From Bacillota bacterium (GTDB taxonomy: Bacteria; Bacillota; Clostridia; Christensenellales; Aristaeellaceae), in NCBI GenBank assembly GCA_023398575.1, contig JAEWSC010000056.1, forward strand, positions 1-64,000: a DNA stretch of 64,000 nucleotides. The letters are read 5' to 3'. The notes under the pieces were generated by a model. It saw only the letters and a list, made by a program, of their open reading frames with translations, was not told the origin of the DNA and made no database searches. Below are positions 44,776 to 54,661 of this stretch, piece after piece. A program made the translations under genes and the position numbers. Position 1 is the first letter of the stretch; each line of letters starts with the position of its first letter.

Positions 44776-46692
44776 TCAGTGGACGTAAGGATTATAAGCA
44801 ATTTCGCCGGTGGCCAAATCACGACTGTAATGCTTCACAAAATCCCAGACCATGCCGGCATATTCGGGATACAGGCAATGGATAATGTCATCTACATATG
44901 CCAGGCCGACCATAGGTACACCCTTTTCGTTGAGAAAGTACCATCCATGCATGGTGTACTCACCATTGAGTTTCTTTTCCGAATACACGTCCGATTCGAA
45001 ACCGGACAAGGGATATGCATCATAATCAGCCTCAGGCAGCGCTTGCAGGCCATTGAGTTTTTTGCATGTGCTGATAAGCTGATAGAACTCAGCTACAATC
45101 CCCTTGTTCGCGGGATCAACATTCTTGATGCTGTCATATTCGGAGGTGGAAATCACCAAGGGAACATCCACATTTGCAAACTTTGCTGCTTGCTCTTCCG
45201 TGGGACCAACACCGGCAATACCAGCCTGAGGAAAGGCTGCTGCAAAAAGAGTGGGATCGCCGAAAATGGCATCAAAGGAGGCGATACAGCCCATGGAATA
45301 GCCTGTTACATACACACGGGAAGCGTCTATTTCGGGATATGTTTCCAGAACATGCTTGACCAGCTTTGGCAACACCTGCGCCAATACGGAATTGTCATTG
45401 GCATCCTTGGCGTGCAGAGCGCTTTTCTCAGGGGCGACAATGACCAGCCGCTCATCGCCGGCCAGCTTTAAAAAGCCCTGCCCGTCCACAAATTGGCGCG
45501 GATCATCACCACCGCCGTGTAATGCGAGAATCATCGGTATGGTGCCGTCCTTGGCGGTGCCCTTCACAATCTCCTCAGGCAGGTATTCATACCAGGTCTG
45601 AAGGTATTCGCCGGCAGTGGTTTGAATATCGCCGAATCGATCTTCGACTCGGGTAAACTCTATTATGCCGTCTGCTGTAACGCCATTGATGAGCGCATTA
45701 CGGGCCGACAGCGAATACGGAGCGGAGTCCTGACTATAGCCCTGATACGGTGTGGAGGCGGAGTTAAGGCCTTGCAGTAGCTCTTGGCCACGAACAGCCT
45801 TGATAAACAAGTTGTAGTATGCGTCCTGAATAAGGGCGGCTGAATCAGCTTGTTCGGTTTCTACAGTCACAACTTGACGTACTGGGAATGCCTGATTGTA
45901 GGTTGTGGTTTTTTTTCCTACCCGCAGGATCGCGTCTACACTATTGGCTTTTTCATATTTCTCAACAACATCCTTGGGTGCATTGACCAGATAGACAGGT
46001 ACAAACGCCGCTACATTGCGAATGCGCTCCATTTTACCGTTAATGAGCAGCATGCCGCCGATACGGCTCACATAGTCCAGGGTACCGGCAACATAGTTGT
46101 TCAAGAAGGTGGCACCGCCATCTATACCGATCACATAATAGTAACCATAGCCGCCATAGTACAGCGCATCAGCATAGCGTATATTCTCACCGTTCACATT
46201 GCTGCCGGCGTTGATGGAGAACATAGCAGTCTGCAGTGCATAGTAATTCTTTTGGTCGGCTGCGCCAAATCCCTTTTCAGAATCAGCGGGTGTCACCAGC
46301 ACGATGCTGCCAATGGCTTTCTCAATGATGTCGATCAAGCCCAGATCCTTAAGGTATGTCAGGGCCTCCTCCTTACCTGCGAAAGAATGTTCAGCAAACA
46401 CCAGGATATTGGTGTTGATGCGAACTGCGCCATTACGGCCATACATATTGGCGCTGCGGTAGACATAGGTGGTTTCACCTGGATAGTTTTCCAGAACAGG
46501 ATGGGGTGCATATGTCACTTTTTCATTATATGGCTGCATAGCAGAAGCACCGTTTTCGCGGACTTCAGCCATTGTTTCAAAGGTAGATGGATTACCCAGA
46601 TTACCGCTGTAGTTCAGGGCATGGGCAGCGGATGACAAGCTAAAACTGAAAAAAAGTACGAGGGCCAGGAGTGTAATCAAACATTTCTTCAT
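44776..46692 (-). CDS. secreted alpha/beta-hydrolase esterase, paralogue A
   Basis: 638 residues. Signal peptide (MKKCLITLLALVLFFSFS, cleavage near AHA-LNYSG); Cys4 is not a lipobox. Residues about 25-370 form a domain I do not recognise, containing GLIDIIEKAIGSIVLVTP, YYYVIGIDGGATFLNNYV and SRIGGMLLINGKM. Residues 380-638 are an alpha/beta hydrolase like PHB-depolymerase/feruloyl-type esterases: oxyanion loop LALHGGGDDP, nucleophile Ser466 in GYSMGC, probable Asp in TSEYDS and His in IHCLYPEYA. ATG 46692 has GAAAGGA upstream. It is nearest the repeat element. Paralogue A differs from the other three in having Cys after GYSMG. Likely role is extracellular cleavage of acyl or feruloyl esters on plant polysaccharide, inferred from fold and neighbours. 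Confidence 0.82.
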   Translation of the reverse strand: MKKCLITLLALVLFFSFSLSSAAHALNYSGNLGNPSTFETMAEVRENGASAMQPYNEKVTYAPHPVLENYPGETTYVYRSANMYGRNGAVRINTNILVFAEHSFAGKEEALTYLKDLGLIDIIEKAIGSIVLVTPADSEKGFGAADQKNYYALQTAMFSINAGSNVNGENIRYADALYYGGYGYYYVIGIDGGATFLNNYVAGTLDYVSRIGGMLLINGKMERIRNVAAFVPVYLVNAPKDVVEKYEKANSVDAILRVGKKTTTYNQAFPVRQVVTVETEQADSAALIQDAYYNLFIKAVRGQELLQGLNSASTPYQGYSQDSAPYSLSARNALINGVTADGIIEFTRVEDRFGDIQTTAGEYLQTWYEYLPEEIVKGTAKDGTIPMILALHGGGDDPRQFVDGQGFLKLAGDERLVIVAPEKSALHAKDANDNSVLAQVLPKLVKHVLETYPEIDASRVYVTGYSMGCIASFDAIFGDPTLFAAAFPQAGIAGVGPTEEQAAKFANVDVPLVISTSEYDSIKNVDPANKGIVAEFYQLISTCKKLNGLQALPEADYDAYPLSGFESDVYSEKKLNGEYTMHGWYFLNEKGVPMVGLAYVDDIIHCLYPEYAGMVWDFVKHYSRDLATGEIAYNPYVH

Positions 46693-46763
46693 TTTTTATG
46701 TTTCCTTTCTAGCATTATCCGGCACGCTTCTCCCACGTCAGACATCAGACACGGCGGAGGAAA

Positions 46764-46793
46764 GGGGGCAATCAGCTTGTACTGATTGCCCCC
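46764..46793 (-). terminator. terminator hairpin of esterase B
   Basis: GGGGGCAATCAG (46764-46775) and CTGATTGCCCCC (46782-46793) form a perfect 12-bp stem with a 6-base loop, 11 bases after the stop. A short TTT follows on the minus strand. Confidence 0.65.
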
Positions 46794-46804
46794 TTGCTGC
46801 AGTT

Positions 46805-48724
46805 TCAAGGATTGTAGATTACTTCTCCGGTGGAGAGGTTGCGAGAATAATCTTTCACGAAATCCCAGAGGATGAACGCATACTCGGGATACAGCGCATG
46901 TATCATGCCTTTGACAAACGCAAAAGCAACGCGCGGTTCACCTTTACCGTTTTTTAGATAGGTGGTAACCATTTCAAACTCATCATTCACCGTGCTGGTG
47001 ATACGCACATCCCTGCCAAAGCCGATGTGAGGATAGGTGTCGAAATCATAGGAGGTCAACTCAATTCCGTTATTTTTGGCCCAGTATGTTACCATCTGCT
47101 GAGAAGCCTCATTCAGGTTCCCCTCCAAGGCATCCATGCGGCGCACACCATCAAAGGAGGACAAGCCGAAAATGACAGGCAGCTCCGTACGCTCAAAATT
47201 TTCTGCCAGATTCTCTGGGACATTGGTAGGGGAACCGGACATGGGGGCAACAGCCGCGAACAGTTTGGGGCTATAATAGCCAACGGTGTATGTGGCGGCA
47301 CCGCCCATGGAGTAACCGGTGGCATAGACACGGGAAGCATCCAAAGCGGGATAGGTTTCCAGCATGTAATTCACCACAGCCGTCAGCGCCGGTCCGCGAA
47401 CCTCCGCAATCAACTGATGGTCTGGTGCAATCAGTGCAATGCGTTCCTTGCCTGCAAGCTTAAGCAGTCCAAACTCCTCCACAAACACACGGGCGTCATC
47501 GCCGCCTCCGTGGTTGGCCAAGATTAGCGGAACTGTGCCAGCAGGCGCTGTGTTGTTCAACACTTCCTCAGGCAGATATTCGTACCACACATCAATATAC
47601 TCGCCGGCAGGGGTTACAGAACCATCCATTCCAGTTACATCCTGTGTGGTCTTAAATTCGGAGAAACGATTGTCATCCATTTGATGTTTGATCATGTGAA
47701 TGCCGTCCGTAGTTTTGCCATTGATGATGATATTACGGTTGCAAAGGGAATAGGGGGCTTCGTCAAAGTTGTAGCCACTGAAGGACGTGCCGCCGCTGTA
47801 AATTGCCTGAGGCAGCACGGGGACGCGCATGGCTTTGACGAACAGGCCATAGTACGCGGATTTGACATGCGCAGCCAGATTGATCTCAGCTACGGTCTCC
47901 GTCACAACCTTACGAAGCGGCCAAGCCTGGTTGTAGTAAGTGGTCAGGCCGCCTTCACGCTTGATGGCGTCCACAAGGTTGATCGCCTGATATTTCCTGA
48001 TGATTTCCTCCTTGTTGTTTACCAGATATACAGGTACGAAGATACTGGGTTTACGTATTTCCTGCATATTGCCGCCGATGAGCAGTGCGCCGGCGATTCT
48101 GCCAGCAAAATCTATCTCAGGAGAAAGGTAATTGTTGAAGAAAGTTGCGCCGCCATCAATGCCCACGAAGTATACATATCCGTAGCCACCGAAGTACTCA
48201 GCATCGGAATAGCTTACAGCATTGCCTTGTGTGTCTTTGCCTCCGGCCTTCTGGGCCAGCATCGCAGTCTGCAGCGCATAGTACGACGCAACGTCAGCCC
48301 GGTCAAAAGCTTCGCCGATGGGTGTGACCAGTACAACACTGCCGATGGCTTCATCAATGATATCGATCAGACCGGCCTCTTTCAGGTAAGCGAACGCCTC
48401 GTCCTTGGTGGCAAAATGCTTGTCAACATACGTAATAATATTGGTGTTCAGCCGAGCGGCAGCGCGGCCGGCATACTGATTTGCAGACCGGTATACGAAG
48501 GTGGTCCCTTCAGGATACCCATCCAGCACTGGGTGACCTACAAAGGTCTTAGAGCCATTTTCTACTATACCTTGCACAACTGCGGAAGAATTGGTGTGAG
48601 CTTCCGCAAGGGTCTCGAAAGTCGCTTGATTGCCGAGTTCACCGGTGAATTTCAAGGCAAAGGCATTTCCAGACATCGAAATGGCCAGGGCAAAAACCAA
48701 TATCGTGGTAAGCAGCTTCTTCAT
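46805..48724 (-). CDS. secreted alpha/beta-hydrolase esterase, paralogue B
   Basis: 639 residues. Signal peptide with cleavage near AFA-LKFTG, no lipobox. The N-terminal domain shares AGLIDIIDEAIGSVVLVTP, GYVYFVGIDGGATFFNNYL and RIAGALLIGGNM with the other paralogues. Catalytic half: LANHGGGDD (Asn replaces the usual Leu-His pair order), nucleophile Ser472 in GYSMGGA, candidate Asp in SSFDG and His in IHALYPEYA. The ending YSRNLSTGEVIYNP is common to all four. ATG 48724 has AAAGGAG upstream, and its own terminator follows, so it is probably transcribed alone or with C. Secreted ester hydrolase; substrate unknown. Confidence 0.82.
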   Translation of the reverse strand: MKKLLTTILVFALAISMSGNAFALKFTGELGNQATFETLAEAHTNSSAVVQGIVENGSKTFVGHPVLDGYPEGTTFVYRSANQYAGRAAARLNTNIITYVDKHFATKDEAFAYLKEAGLIDIIDEAIGSVVLVTPIGEAFDRADVASYYALQTAMLAQKAGGKDTQGNAVSYSDAEYFGGYGYVYFVGIDGGATFFNNYLSPEIDFAGRIAGALLIGGNMQEIRKPSIFVPVYLVNNKEEIIRKYQAINLVDAIKREGGLTTYYNQAWPLRKVVTETVAEINLAAHVKSAYYGLFVKAMRVPVLPQAIYSGGTSFSGYNFDEAPYSLCNRNIIINGKTTDGIHMIKHQMDDNRFSEFKTTQDVTGMDGSVTPAGEYIDVWYEYLPEEVLNNTAPAGTVPLILANHGGGDDARVFVEEFGLLKLAGKERIALIAPDHQLIAEVRGPALTAVVNYMLETYPALDASRVYATGYSMGGAATYTVGYYSPKLFAAVAPMSGSPTNVPENLAENFERTELPVIFGLSSFDGVRRMDALEGNLNEASQQMVTYWAKNNGIELTSYDFDTYPHIGFGRDVRITSTVNDEFEMVTTYLKNGKGEPRVAFAFVKGMIHALYPEYAFILWDFVKDYSRNLSTGEVIYNP

Positions 48725-48894
48725 GAAGATCTCCTTTCATCGGCCATCCATTATGAAATCCATGAATGCAGCCTGCCTGTTTAGGCAGCGCAGCATGCCA
48801 GATGGATTCAAGCTAAAAACAATCACTGACCCATTCAAGAAAGCTGCGTTCCATATGCATCCTTCGTGAATAGGCATTCTTGATGCACAGTGTC

Positions 48895-50823
48895 TTACTT
48901 GGCATAGGGATTGTATTCTACAATACCGGTCTCCTGATTGCGTGCATAGTGTTTCGCGAAATCCCAGGCAATCTTGGCATACTCGGGGTAGAGGGCATGG
49001 ATCAGCTTTTCGGTGTAGCTCAAAGCGACCATAGGAATACCGCTTTCATTATTCAGGTACCAGCGTGTATTTTTATACTCGTTGTTGAGTGTTTCCGTAA
49101 CAACCAGGTCAGCATAAAAACCGCTAATGGGATAAGCCGCAAAGTCGAATGCGTCAATGGTATTCATACCGTTGTATTGAAGAAACAGATTCAGTTGCGT
49201 CTGATACCCCACTGCGATGGTTCCGTTGGCTTGATCGAACGCACCCCCAAGGTCAAATGCAGACGTGGTGAACATGATTGGCAGGTCAACTTTTTCAAAC
49301 TGTGCTGTCTGCTCCGGTGTACCAGTGTACCCGGATGCAGCCATGGGTATTGCGGCTGTAAATAAGGATGGATCACCGTTTATTGCCCGAAGCGTGGCTC
49401 CGCCACCCATGGAATAGCCCGTAACATATACACGGGAGGGGTCCAGGGATGGATACGTTTGAAGCATGTATTTTACCATCCTGGGCAGAGCGTCGCATAG
49501 GATACCTTCAATGACTTTGTCGTTCTGCCTGATGGATCCCAGATACTGATGTTCAGGGGCAACCATAGCAAAGCGCTCATCCCCAGCCAGATCCAGCAGG
49601 CCGATCTCATCCACAAATACCCTGGGATCATCACCACCGCCATGCATGGCCAGGATCAGGGGAACCGTGCCCGCGGCAGCTGTTCCGCTAAGAACCTCGT
49701 CAGGCAAATACTCAAACCACGTTTGCAAGTATTCGCCTTTCTCTGTAACCAGGTCATTGAATATCTCTTCCGTATGGCGGATCACATGAATGCCATCTGA
49801 TGTAACACCATTGATGACTGCATTCCTGGCGCAAAGCGAGTAAGGTGCTTCATCAAAATTATAGCCCTGATAAGGCGTTGATGCGCTGTATAAGCCCTGC
49901 TTGATAACAGGCACTCGCATTGCTTTAATGAACATGTTGTAATATGCATCCTTGATGTATTTGGCTGGATCTGCGTTTTCATCTTTTCCTACGACAACCT
50001 TCTGAAGCGGAAGTGCCTGGTGAAAGAAGGTTTCTAGATTGTTTTCGCATATGTATGCATTCGTGTGATTGGCAGATTTGTACTTTTCAATCACCGCATC
50101 GGCTGCATTGACCAGATAGACAGGAATCAATGACGCTACGTCGCGAAAATCATCCATCTTTCCGCCTATAAGCAGCATGCCGGCGATACGGCTAACGTAA
50201 TCCATTGTACCGGCGACATAATTGTTGAGGAATGTTGCACCTCCATCTATGCCAACAACATATGTGTAGCCGTATCCGCCGAAGTATTCTGCGTCGGAGT
50301 AGTATGTGGTTACATCGCCGGCTTTTTCCGATGCCTTTTGAGCAAGCATTGCAGTTTGTAGTGCGTAATAGTATTTTTGGTCGCTGGCAGTGAAGCCGGT
50401 TTCGGGATTGGAGGGTGTGACAAGAACAACACTGCCGATGGCTTCATCTATGATATCGATCAAGCCCAAATCTTTGAGATAGGTCAGGGCATCATCCTTG
50501 TTTTTGAAGGATTTATCTGAGAAAAGCAGGATATCCGTATTCAGCCTTGCCGCTGCACGTCCGCCGAACAGGTTCGGCGACCGGTAGATATACGTGGTCC
50601 CCTGTGGATATCCGTCCAGCACGGGATGGGACTTGAAAGCCTTGCCGGCATTGGTTTCAAGATTGGCAACGGCCACTGGGCTGCTCAAACGCGTTTCTTC
50701 CAATGTTTCGAAGGTGGCGCTGTTTTCTTGACTGCCAGAGTAGTTTAGCGCAAAGGCGCTGGATGTGAACATACTTGCCAAAAGCGTAATGGCAACCATC
50801 AGGCATATCTGCTTTTTAATCAT
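48895..50823 (-). CDS. secreted alpha/beta-hydrolase esterase, paralogue C
   Basis: 642 residues. Signal peptide (MVAITLLASMFTSSAFA then LNYSG). The N-terminal domain closely follows A and B (LGLIDIIDEAIGSVVLVTP, VVGIDGGATFLNNYVAGT). Catalytic half: LAMHGGGDDP, nucleophile Ser471 in GYSMGGG, candidate Asp in TSAFDLG and His in IHALYPEYA. ATG 50823 has AAAGGAG upstream. It is the first of the three minus-strand copies and diverges, across about 950 bases, from paralogue D. Ordered tandem copies with strong conservation across both halves indicate repeated duplication. Confidence 0.82.
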   Translation of the reverse strand: MIKKQICLMVAITLLASMFTSSAFALNYSGSQENSATFETLEETRLSSPVAVANLETNAGKAFKSHPVLDGYPQGTTYIYRSPNLFGGRAAARLNTDILLFSDKSFKNKDDALTYLKDLGLIDIIDEAIGSVVLVTPSNPETGFTASDQKYYYALQTAMLAQKASEKAGDVTTYYSDAEYFGGYGYTYVVGIDGGATFLNNYVAGTMDYVSRIAGMLLIGGKMDDFRDVASLIPVYLVNAADAVIEKYKSANHTNAYICENNLETFFHQALPLQKVVVGKDENADPAKYIKDAYYNMFIKAMRVPVIKQGLYSASTPYQGYNFDEAPYSLCARNAVINGVTSDGIHVIRHTEEIFNDLVTEKGEYLQTWFEYLPDEVLSGTAAAGTVPLILAMHGGGDDPRVFVDEIGLLDLAGDERFAMVAPEHQYLGSIRQNDKVIEGILCDALPRMVKYMLQTYPSLDPSRVYVTGYSMGGGATLRAINGDPSLFTAAIPMAASGYTGTPEQTAQFEKVDLPIMFTTSAFDLGGAFDQANGTIAVGYQTQLNLFLQYNGMNTIDAFDFAAYPISGFYADLVVTETLNNEYKNTRWYLNNESGIPMVALSYTEKLIHALYPEYAKIAWDFAKHYARNQETGIVEYNPYAK

Positions 50824-51775
50824 GTTGCTAGGCTCCTTTCATTTTGCGCATCAACAGACAGAGCAAAACTAGATGAAGACGGCATAGGGACCAATCCTCA
50901 AGGGGAGATACAGGTGCAACAGATTGATAACGTGTACATTGAGATTACGGCCATGAACTGCATCCTGTTGGGATAAATTTGCTTTTCATATTACCCTCCT
51001 CCCGATGATTTCTTTGCATTCTTCTCGTCCATAAGGCAATGCCTTCACATACTGGCAAAAGAAAGACAGAGCTCTCTGGGGTATGCAATCTCATAAAGCG
51101 ATGGATGACAACGAAAATAGATAAGACTGGTTGTAATAAGTGTATGGGGAGAAAAGTGAAGGTCAACAATTTTTAGAATTTCATATTTACTTCATGAAAA
51201 CAAGACTAAATACTATTCAGTATTATAGAAAAATGAAGAGGGTAAGTAAAGGTACTTATTTCCGAGTTTGGTTCAAAATATTATCGTAATCCTACAGTTA
51301 AATGCCTTGAATTTCGACAAATATATACAATAAAGCATGACTGCATCTTGCTGATTACAAGGCCCAATTTCAAGTACAGACAATGCTCTATCGATGCTGA
51401 CTAACTGTGATTGCCAAGTAGCTTGGGTGCCAAACAATATATCCGCATCATACAGTAATTCTTCCTGTTATGGGGGTGTTGATACGGTGCGTTACCTGAG
51501 CCGCAAATAATATATTAATTTGTCACATTTGATTCAACTATTTGGCATACAGATTTTTTTTGATTTTCCATTTTGTTGGCATCCTGCATTTTCAAAAAAA
51601 AACTTAACCAATTTAGTAAATTCCTGTATTCATTTAATTGGTATGACCATTTATAATACACGGTAGTTGTGAAATACTTACAATTCCATTGTTGATTGCA
51701 TTCCGAGAAAGGAGGATATAGTCGGAATTCAAAATGCTTTTGTTGACCAATTTTACTTTATAGGGAGGCATTAAC
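50824..51775. other. long AT-rich divergent intergenic region
   Basis: It holds the upstream regions of esterases C and D. The only coding-like item is a 14-codon frame, 50945-50989 on the minus strand (MKSKFIPTGCSSWP), with a strong GGGAGGAGGG four bases before its ATG. From 51180 the sequence is markedly AT-rich, with A and T runs and no gene visible. Confidence 0.5.
51652..51657 (+). promoter_or_regulatory. candidate -10 for esterase D
   Basis: TATAAT about 120 bases before the GTG start; the -35 at 17 bases (TTCATT) is weak. A second AAAGGAGG at about 51709 has no start codon at a usable distance. Confidence 0.35.
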
Positions 51776-53719
51776 GTGAAAAAACAGTTTTGCGTGCTGG
51801 TCATTCTTTGCCTGTGTCTGACGGCAGTGACAGGTTTTGCCCAGGTGCAGTTCTCTGATAACCCTTCGACTTTTGAAACCTTCGAAGAAGCCAGCGTGAG
51901 CGGCCCTGTTGCAATGGCTGCGGAGCTTGGCGGTACTTACTGCTCCGACCCCTGCCTGGCTGAGTATCCGGCCGGCACCACCTATATCTACCGTTCTGCC
52001 GCGCGTTGGTCTGCAACCAGCGCTGGCTATCGAAAGAATACCGTACTTCAAGTTTACACCGACACCAAGTTTGAAACCAAGGAGGCTGCGCAAGCTTACC
52101 TTAAGTCCCTGGGCCTTATTAATATCATTGAAGAAGCCAAGGGCAGCATCATTTTGGTAAACCCCGTTGGGGATGTATTTGATAAGGCTGACGCCCGCGC
52201 CTATTACCTCATTCAGGCGGCTTCCTGCAACTTGGGTGGCTCAGTGACCATCGGGGAAAACAAATTTACCTGCGCTGAAGGTGCTCACTACGGCGGCACC
52301 ACCTATCGCTATGTCATCGGTATCGATGGCGGCGCGACCTTCATCAACAACTTCATCGCACCCACATTTGACGATGTGACCCGTATCGCGGGCATGATTC
52401 TCATTGGCGGCAAGATGGATCGCATCCATGACGTGGCCGGCATCGTGCCGGTTTACATGGTAAATCCTTCCGAAACGGCTCTTAACAGGTATAAGGAAGT
52501 CAACGAGGCCAACCGTTTCGGATACGTAAAGGACGTTGACTACTACTACAATCAGGATCTGCCTCTCCAGAAAATTCTCGTGAAGAACACGGAGAAGGTT
52601 GACTTGGCCGCTGAAATCAGCTATGGCTATTACAACCTGCTGATCAAAACCATGCGTGTACCATGTGTCCTGCCAGGCTTGCATACCTACTCTCAAGACT
52701 TCACCACCGGCAATTGGAATTCTGCCCCCTACTCCCTTGGCGAGCGCAATGCCTTCTTCGGCTATAAGACCGCTGATGGGCTGGTAATCGAAGAATTCAA
52801 GGGGCAGGAAACCTTCAAGGATTACAGCGTCCCTGAAGGCACCATGGGCCTCTTTGGCAGACCCGCACAGGTTGGCGCCTATATTGACACCTGGTACGAA
52901 GTGGTGCCTGAAGAAGTCAAGAATGGCGCTGCTCCCGAGCATTCTGTGCCAATGTGGCTGATGCTGCACGGCGGCGGTGACGATCCTCTGCAGTTCCTGG
53001 ACGAAATGGGCTTCATGGTGCTGGCCGGCCAAGAGCGCTTTGCTATGATCGCTCCTATCCACGGCGCCATGTTCACCGTTGGCGACGACGTTCTGCCGGC
53101 TGTTGTTGAATACTTCCTAAAGAAGTATCCTGCGTTGGATCCAAGCCGTGTGTATGTCACCGGTTACTCCATGGGCGGCGGCGCCACACTGCATGCCATC
53201 AACGGCAATGCCAAGGTCTTTGCAGCTGCCTGCCCGAACGCTGCTGCTATCTTTAACACGGAAGATGAAGTTGTAAAAACCGACGACCTCAATATGCCGA
53301 TTCTCTTCACTACCGCTACCTATGATTTCTGCGGCTTCGGCGGCGTCTCAGGCTTTGCTGCGACTCCGGTAGCTGATGATCCCTACGATCCTGAGCACAT
53401 CAACAAATCCTATCAGAACCGCATCAATGACTATATGACCTTGAACGGCATGGAAAGCATTGTTTACGATTTTGAAACCTATCCCATGTCCGGTTTCCGC
53501 GCCGATGAATACTTCGAGAAGTTCCTGAACAACGAGTATATGAACCGCACCTGGCTCTTGTACAACAAAGACGGTATCCCCATGGTTGGCCTAAATATCA
53601 CCGATTACCTGCCCCATGGCCTATATCAGGAATTTGGCCGTATCTGCTGGGATTATGCCAAGCACTTTAGCCGCAACCTGGAAACCGGTGAAGTTGTCTA
53701 CAATCCCTATGTCAAGTAG
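51776..53719 (+). CDS. secreted alpha/beta-hydrolase esterase, paralogue D
   Basis: 647 residues; GTG start at 51776 after GGGAGG. Signal peptide FCVLVILCLCLTAVTGFA then QVQFSD; it contains Cys but no lipobox spacing. The N-terminal domain is more divergent but keeps LGLINIIEEAKGSIILVNP, YRYVIGIDGGATFINNFI and RIAGMILIGGKM. Catalytic half: LMLHGGGDDP, nucleophile Ser465 in GYSMGGGA, candidate Asp in TATYDF and His in PHGLYQEFG. Insertions near residues 360 and 540 account for the extra length. It alone faces the other strand, with its own promoter and terminator, so it may respond to a different signal. Confidence 0.82.
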   Translation: MKKQFCVLVILCLCLTAVTGFAQVQFSDNPSTFETFEEASVSGPVAMAAELGGTYCSDPCLAEYPAGTTYIYRSAARWSATSAGYRKNTVLQVYTDTKFETKEAAQAYLKSLGLINIIEEAKGSIILVNPVGDVFDKADARAYYLIQAASCNLGGSVTIGENKFTCAEGAHYGGTTYRYVIGIDGGATFINNFIAPTFDDVTRIAGMILIGGKMDRIHDVAGIVPVYMVNPSETALNRYKEVNEANRFGYVKDVDYYYNQDLPLQKILVKNTEKVDLAAEISYGYYNLLIKTMRVPCVLPGLHTYSQDFTTGNWNSAPYSLGERNAFFGYKTADGLVIEEFKGQETFKDYSVPEGTMGLFGRPAQVGAYIDTWYEVVPEEVKNGAAPEHSVPMWLMLHGGGDDPLQFLDEMGFMVLAGQERFAMIAPIHGAMFTVGDDVLPAVVEYFLKKYPALDPSRVYVTGYSMGGGATLHAINGNAKVFAAACPNAAAIFNTEDEVVKTDDLNMPILFTTATYDFCGFGGVSGFAATPVADDPYDPEHINKSYQNRINDYMTLNGMESIVYDFETYPMSGFRADEYFEKFLNNEYMNRTWLLYNKDGIPMVGLNITDYLPHGLYQEFGRICWDYAKHFSRNLETGEVVYNPYVK

Positions 53720-53764
53720 TTTCATCTAAACGAACAGCAATATCCAAACCTCGGAATACTTAGC

Positions 53765-53792
53765 GCAAAGAGGGGCTGCGGCTCCTCTTTGC
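53765..53792 (+). terminator. terminator of esterase D
   Basis: GCAAAGAGGGGC, loop TGCG, GCTCCTCTTTGC: 11 of 12 pairs, 45 bases after the stop, followed by TATTTCAATTT. Confidence 0.7.
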
Positions 53793-54661
53793 TATTTCAA
53801 TTTATCGGATTTCGCGGTGATAATAGTGTTCTTGGCTGTAAAAGGTATTAGAATCAAAAATGAGGTTACTACTGGTCAGCATAGCTAATTTGCAGTAAGA
53901 GCACATGAACCAAGTTCCACAATTATGAAGTTAGGTGAAGCCAACATTGTCCAAATTTGCACATGCATAGAGCTGCATCAGATAAAAAAAATCAGACGAC
54001 AAGCCCTTCTGACATCTTTGCCACAAAATGATATTCAAAAAAAAACCGATGTCAAGCATCGGTGACATCGTCAACTGCTCGGGCATCTCTTCATCTATAA
54101 CGAACCAGGGAGAATCTTTATAGCAGGGTTTTGAGATGATGTTAACGAGAAAATGGCTGTTTTACGTTTTATAAAGGCAAATGAATTAGATGTAACAAAA
54201 ATCATATCCGTATAAAGAACGTGGCACTTACTGGACCATGCCTGGGCCGCAGTGGACAAATCGCGCTTTATGACAGAAAGATTGCCTGCGCAGATTACGC
54301 CACCCGCAGCGGCATTTTCGATCTGCTTGGCGTGAGCAATTGCCGCTACGGTTTGGCGAGAATTAGGAATGGGTAGTATTTCACATCCGGATCGGTATCC
54401 GCGATGTGGTTCCAGCTGTTTAACCTGGATGATTGGGATCAGAGTTTCATTCGCTGTTTGACTTGTTACTTCAGAACTGCCTTGTGCCGGCTTTTGTATC
54501 TGGATGACAGCCACAATTCTCTTCTTTGCGGCAGTAGAGAAAAGCAGGACTAGACATTGTGCATTGAAAAGGTGACTTGAATCGTGGTGCATGAAAATAC
54601 ACCTGCGCTATAACGCCTTGCTAAAGAATTCAATGGCTTATCACAACAGCCTCGAATGTGG
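53793..54661. other. intergenic region without a recognised gene
   Basis: A minus-strand open frame (54095-54592, 165 codons) has no ribosome binding site, and its product resembles no family I know. The part 54230-54550 is more GC-rich than its surroundings and may be a gene relic. Nothing else is supported before the YtcP stop. Confidence 0.4.

Noticed and set aside
44441..44788. Overlapping open frames on both strands inside the repeat element
   Set aside because: They arise from the inverted repeats and hairpins and start in unrelated flanking DNA; no coding signature.
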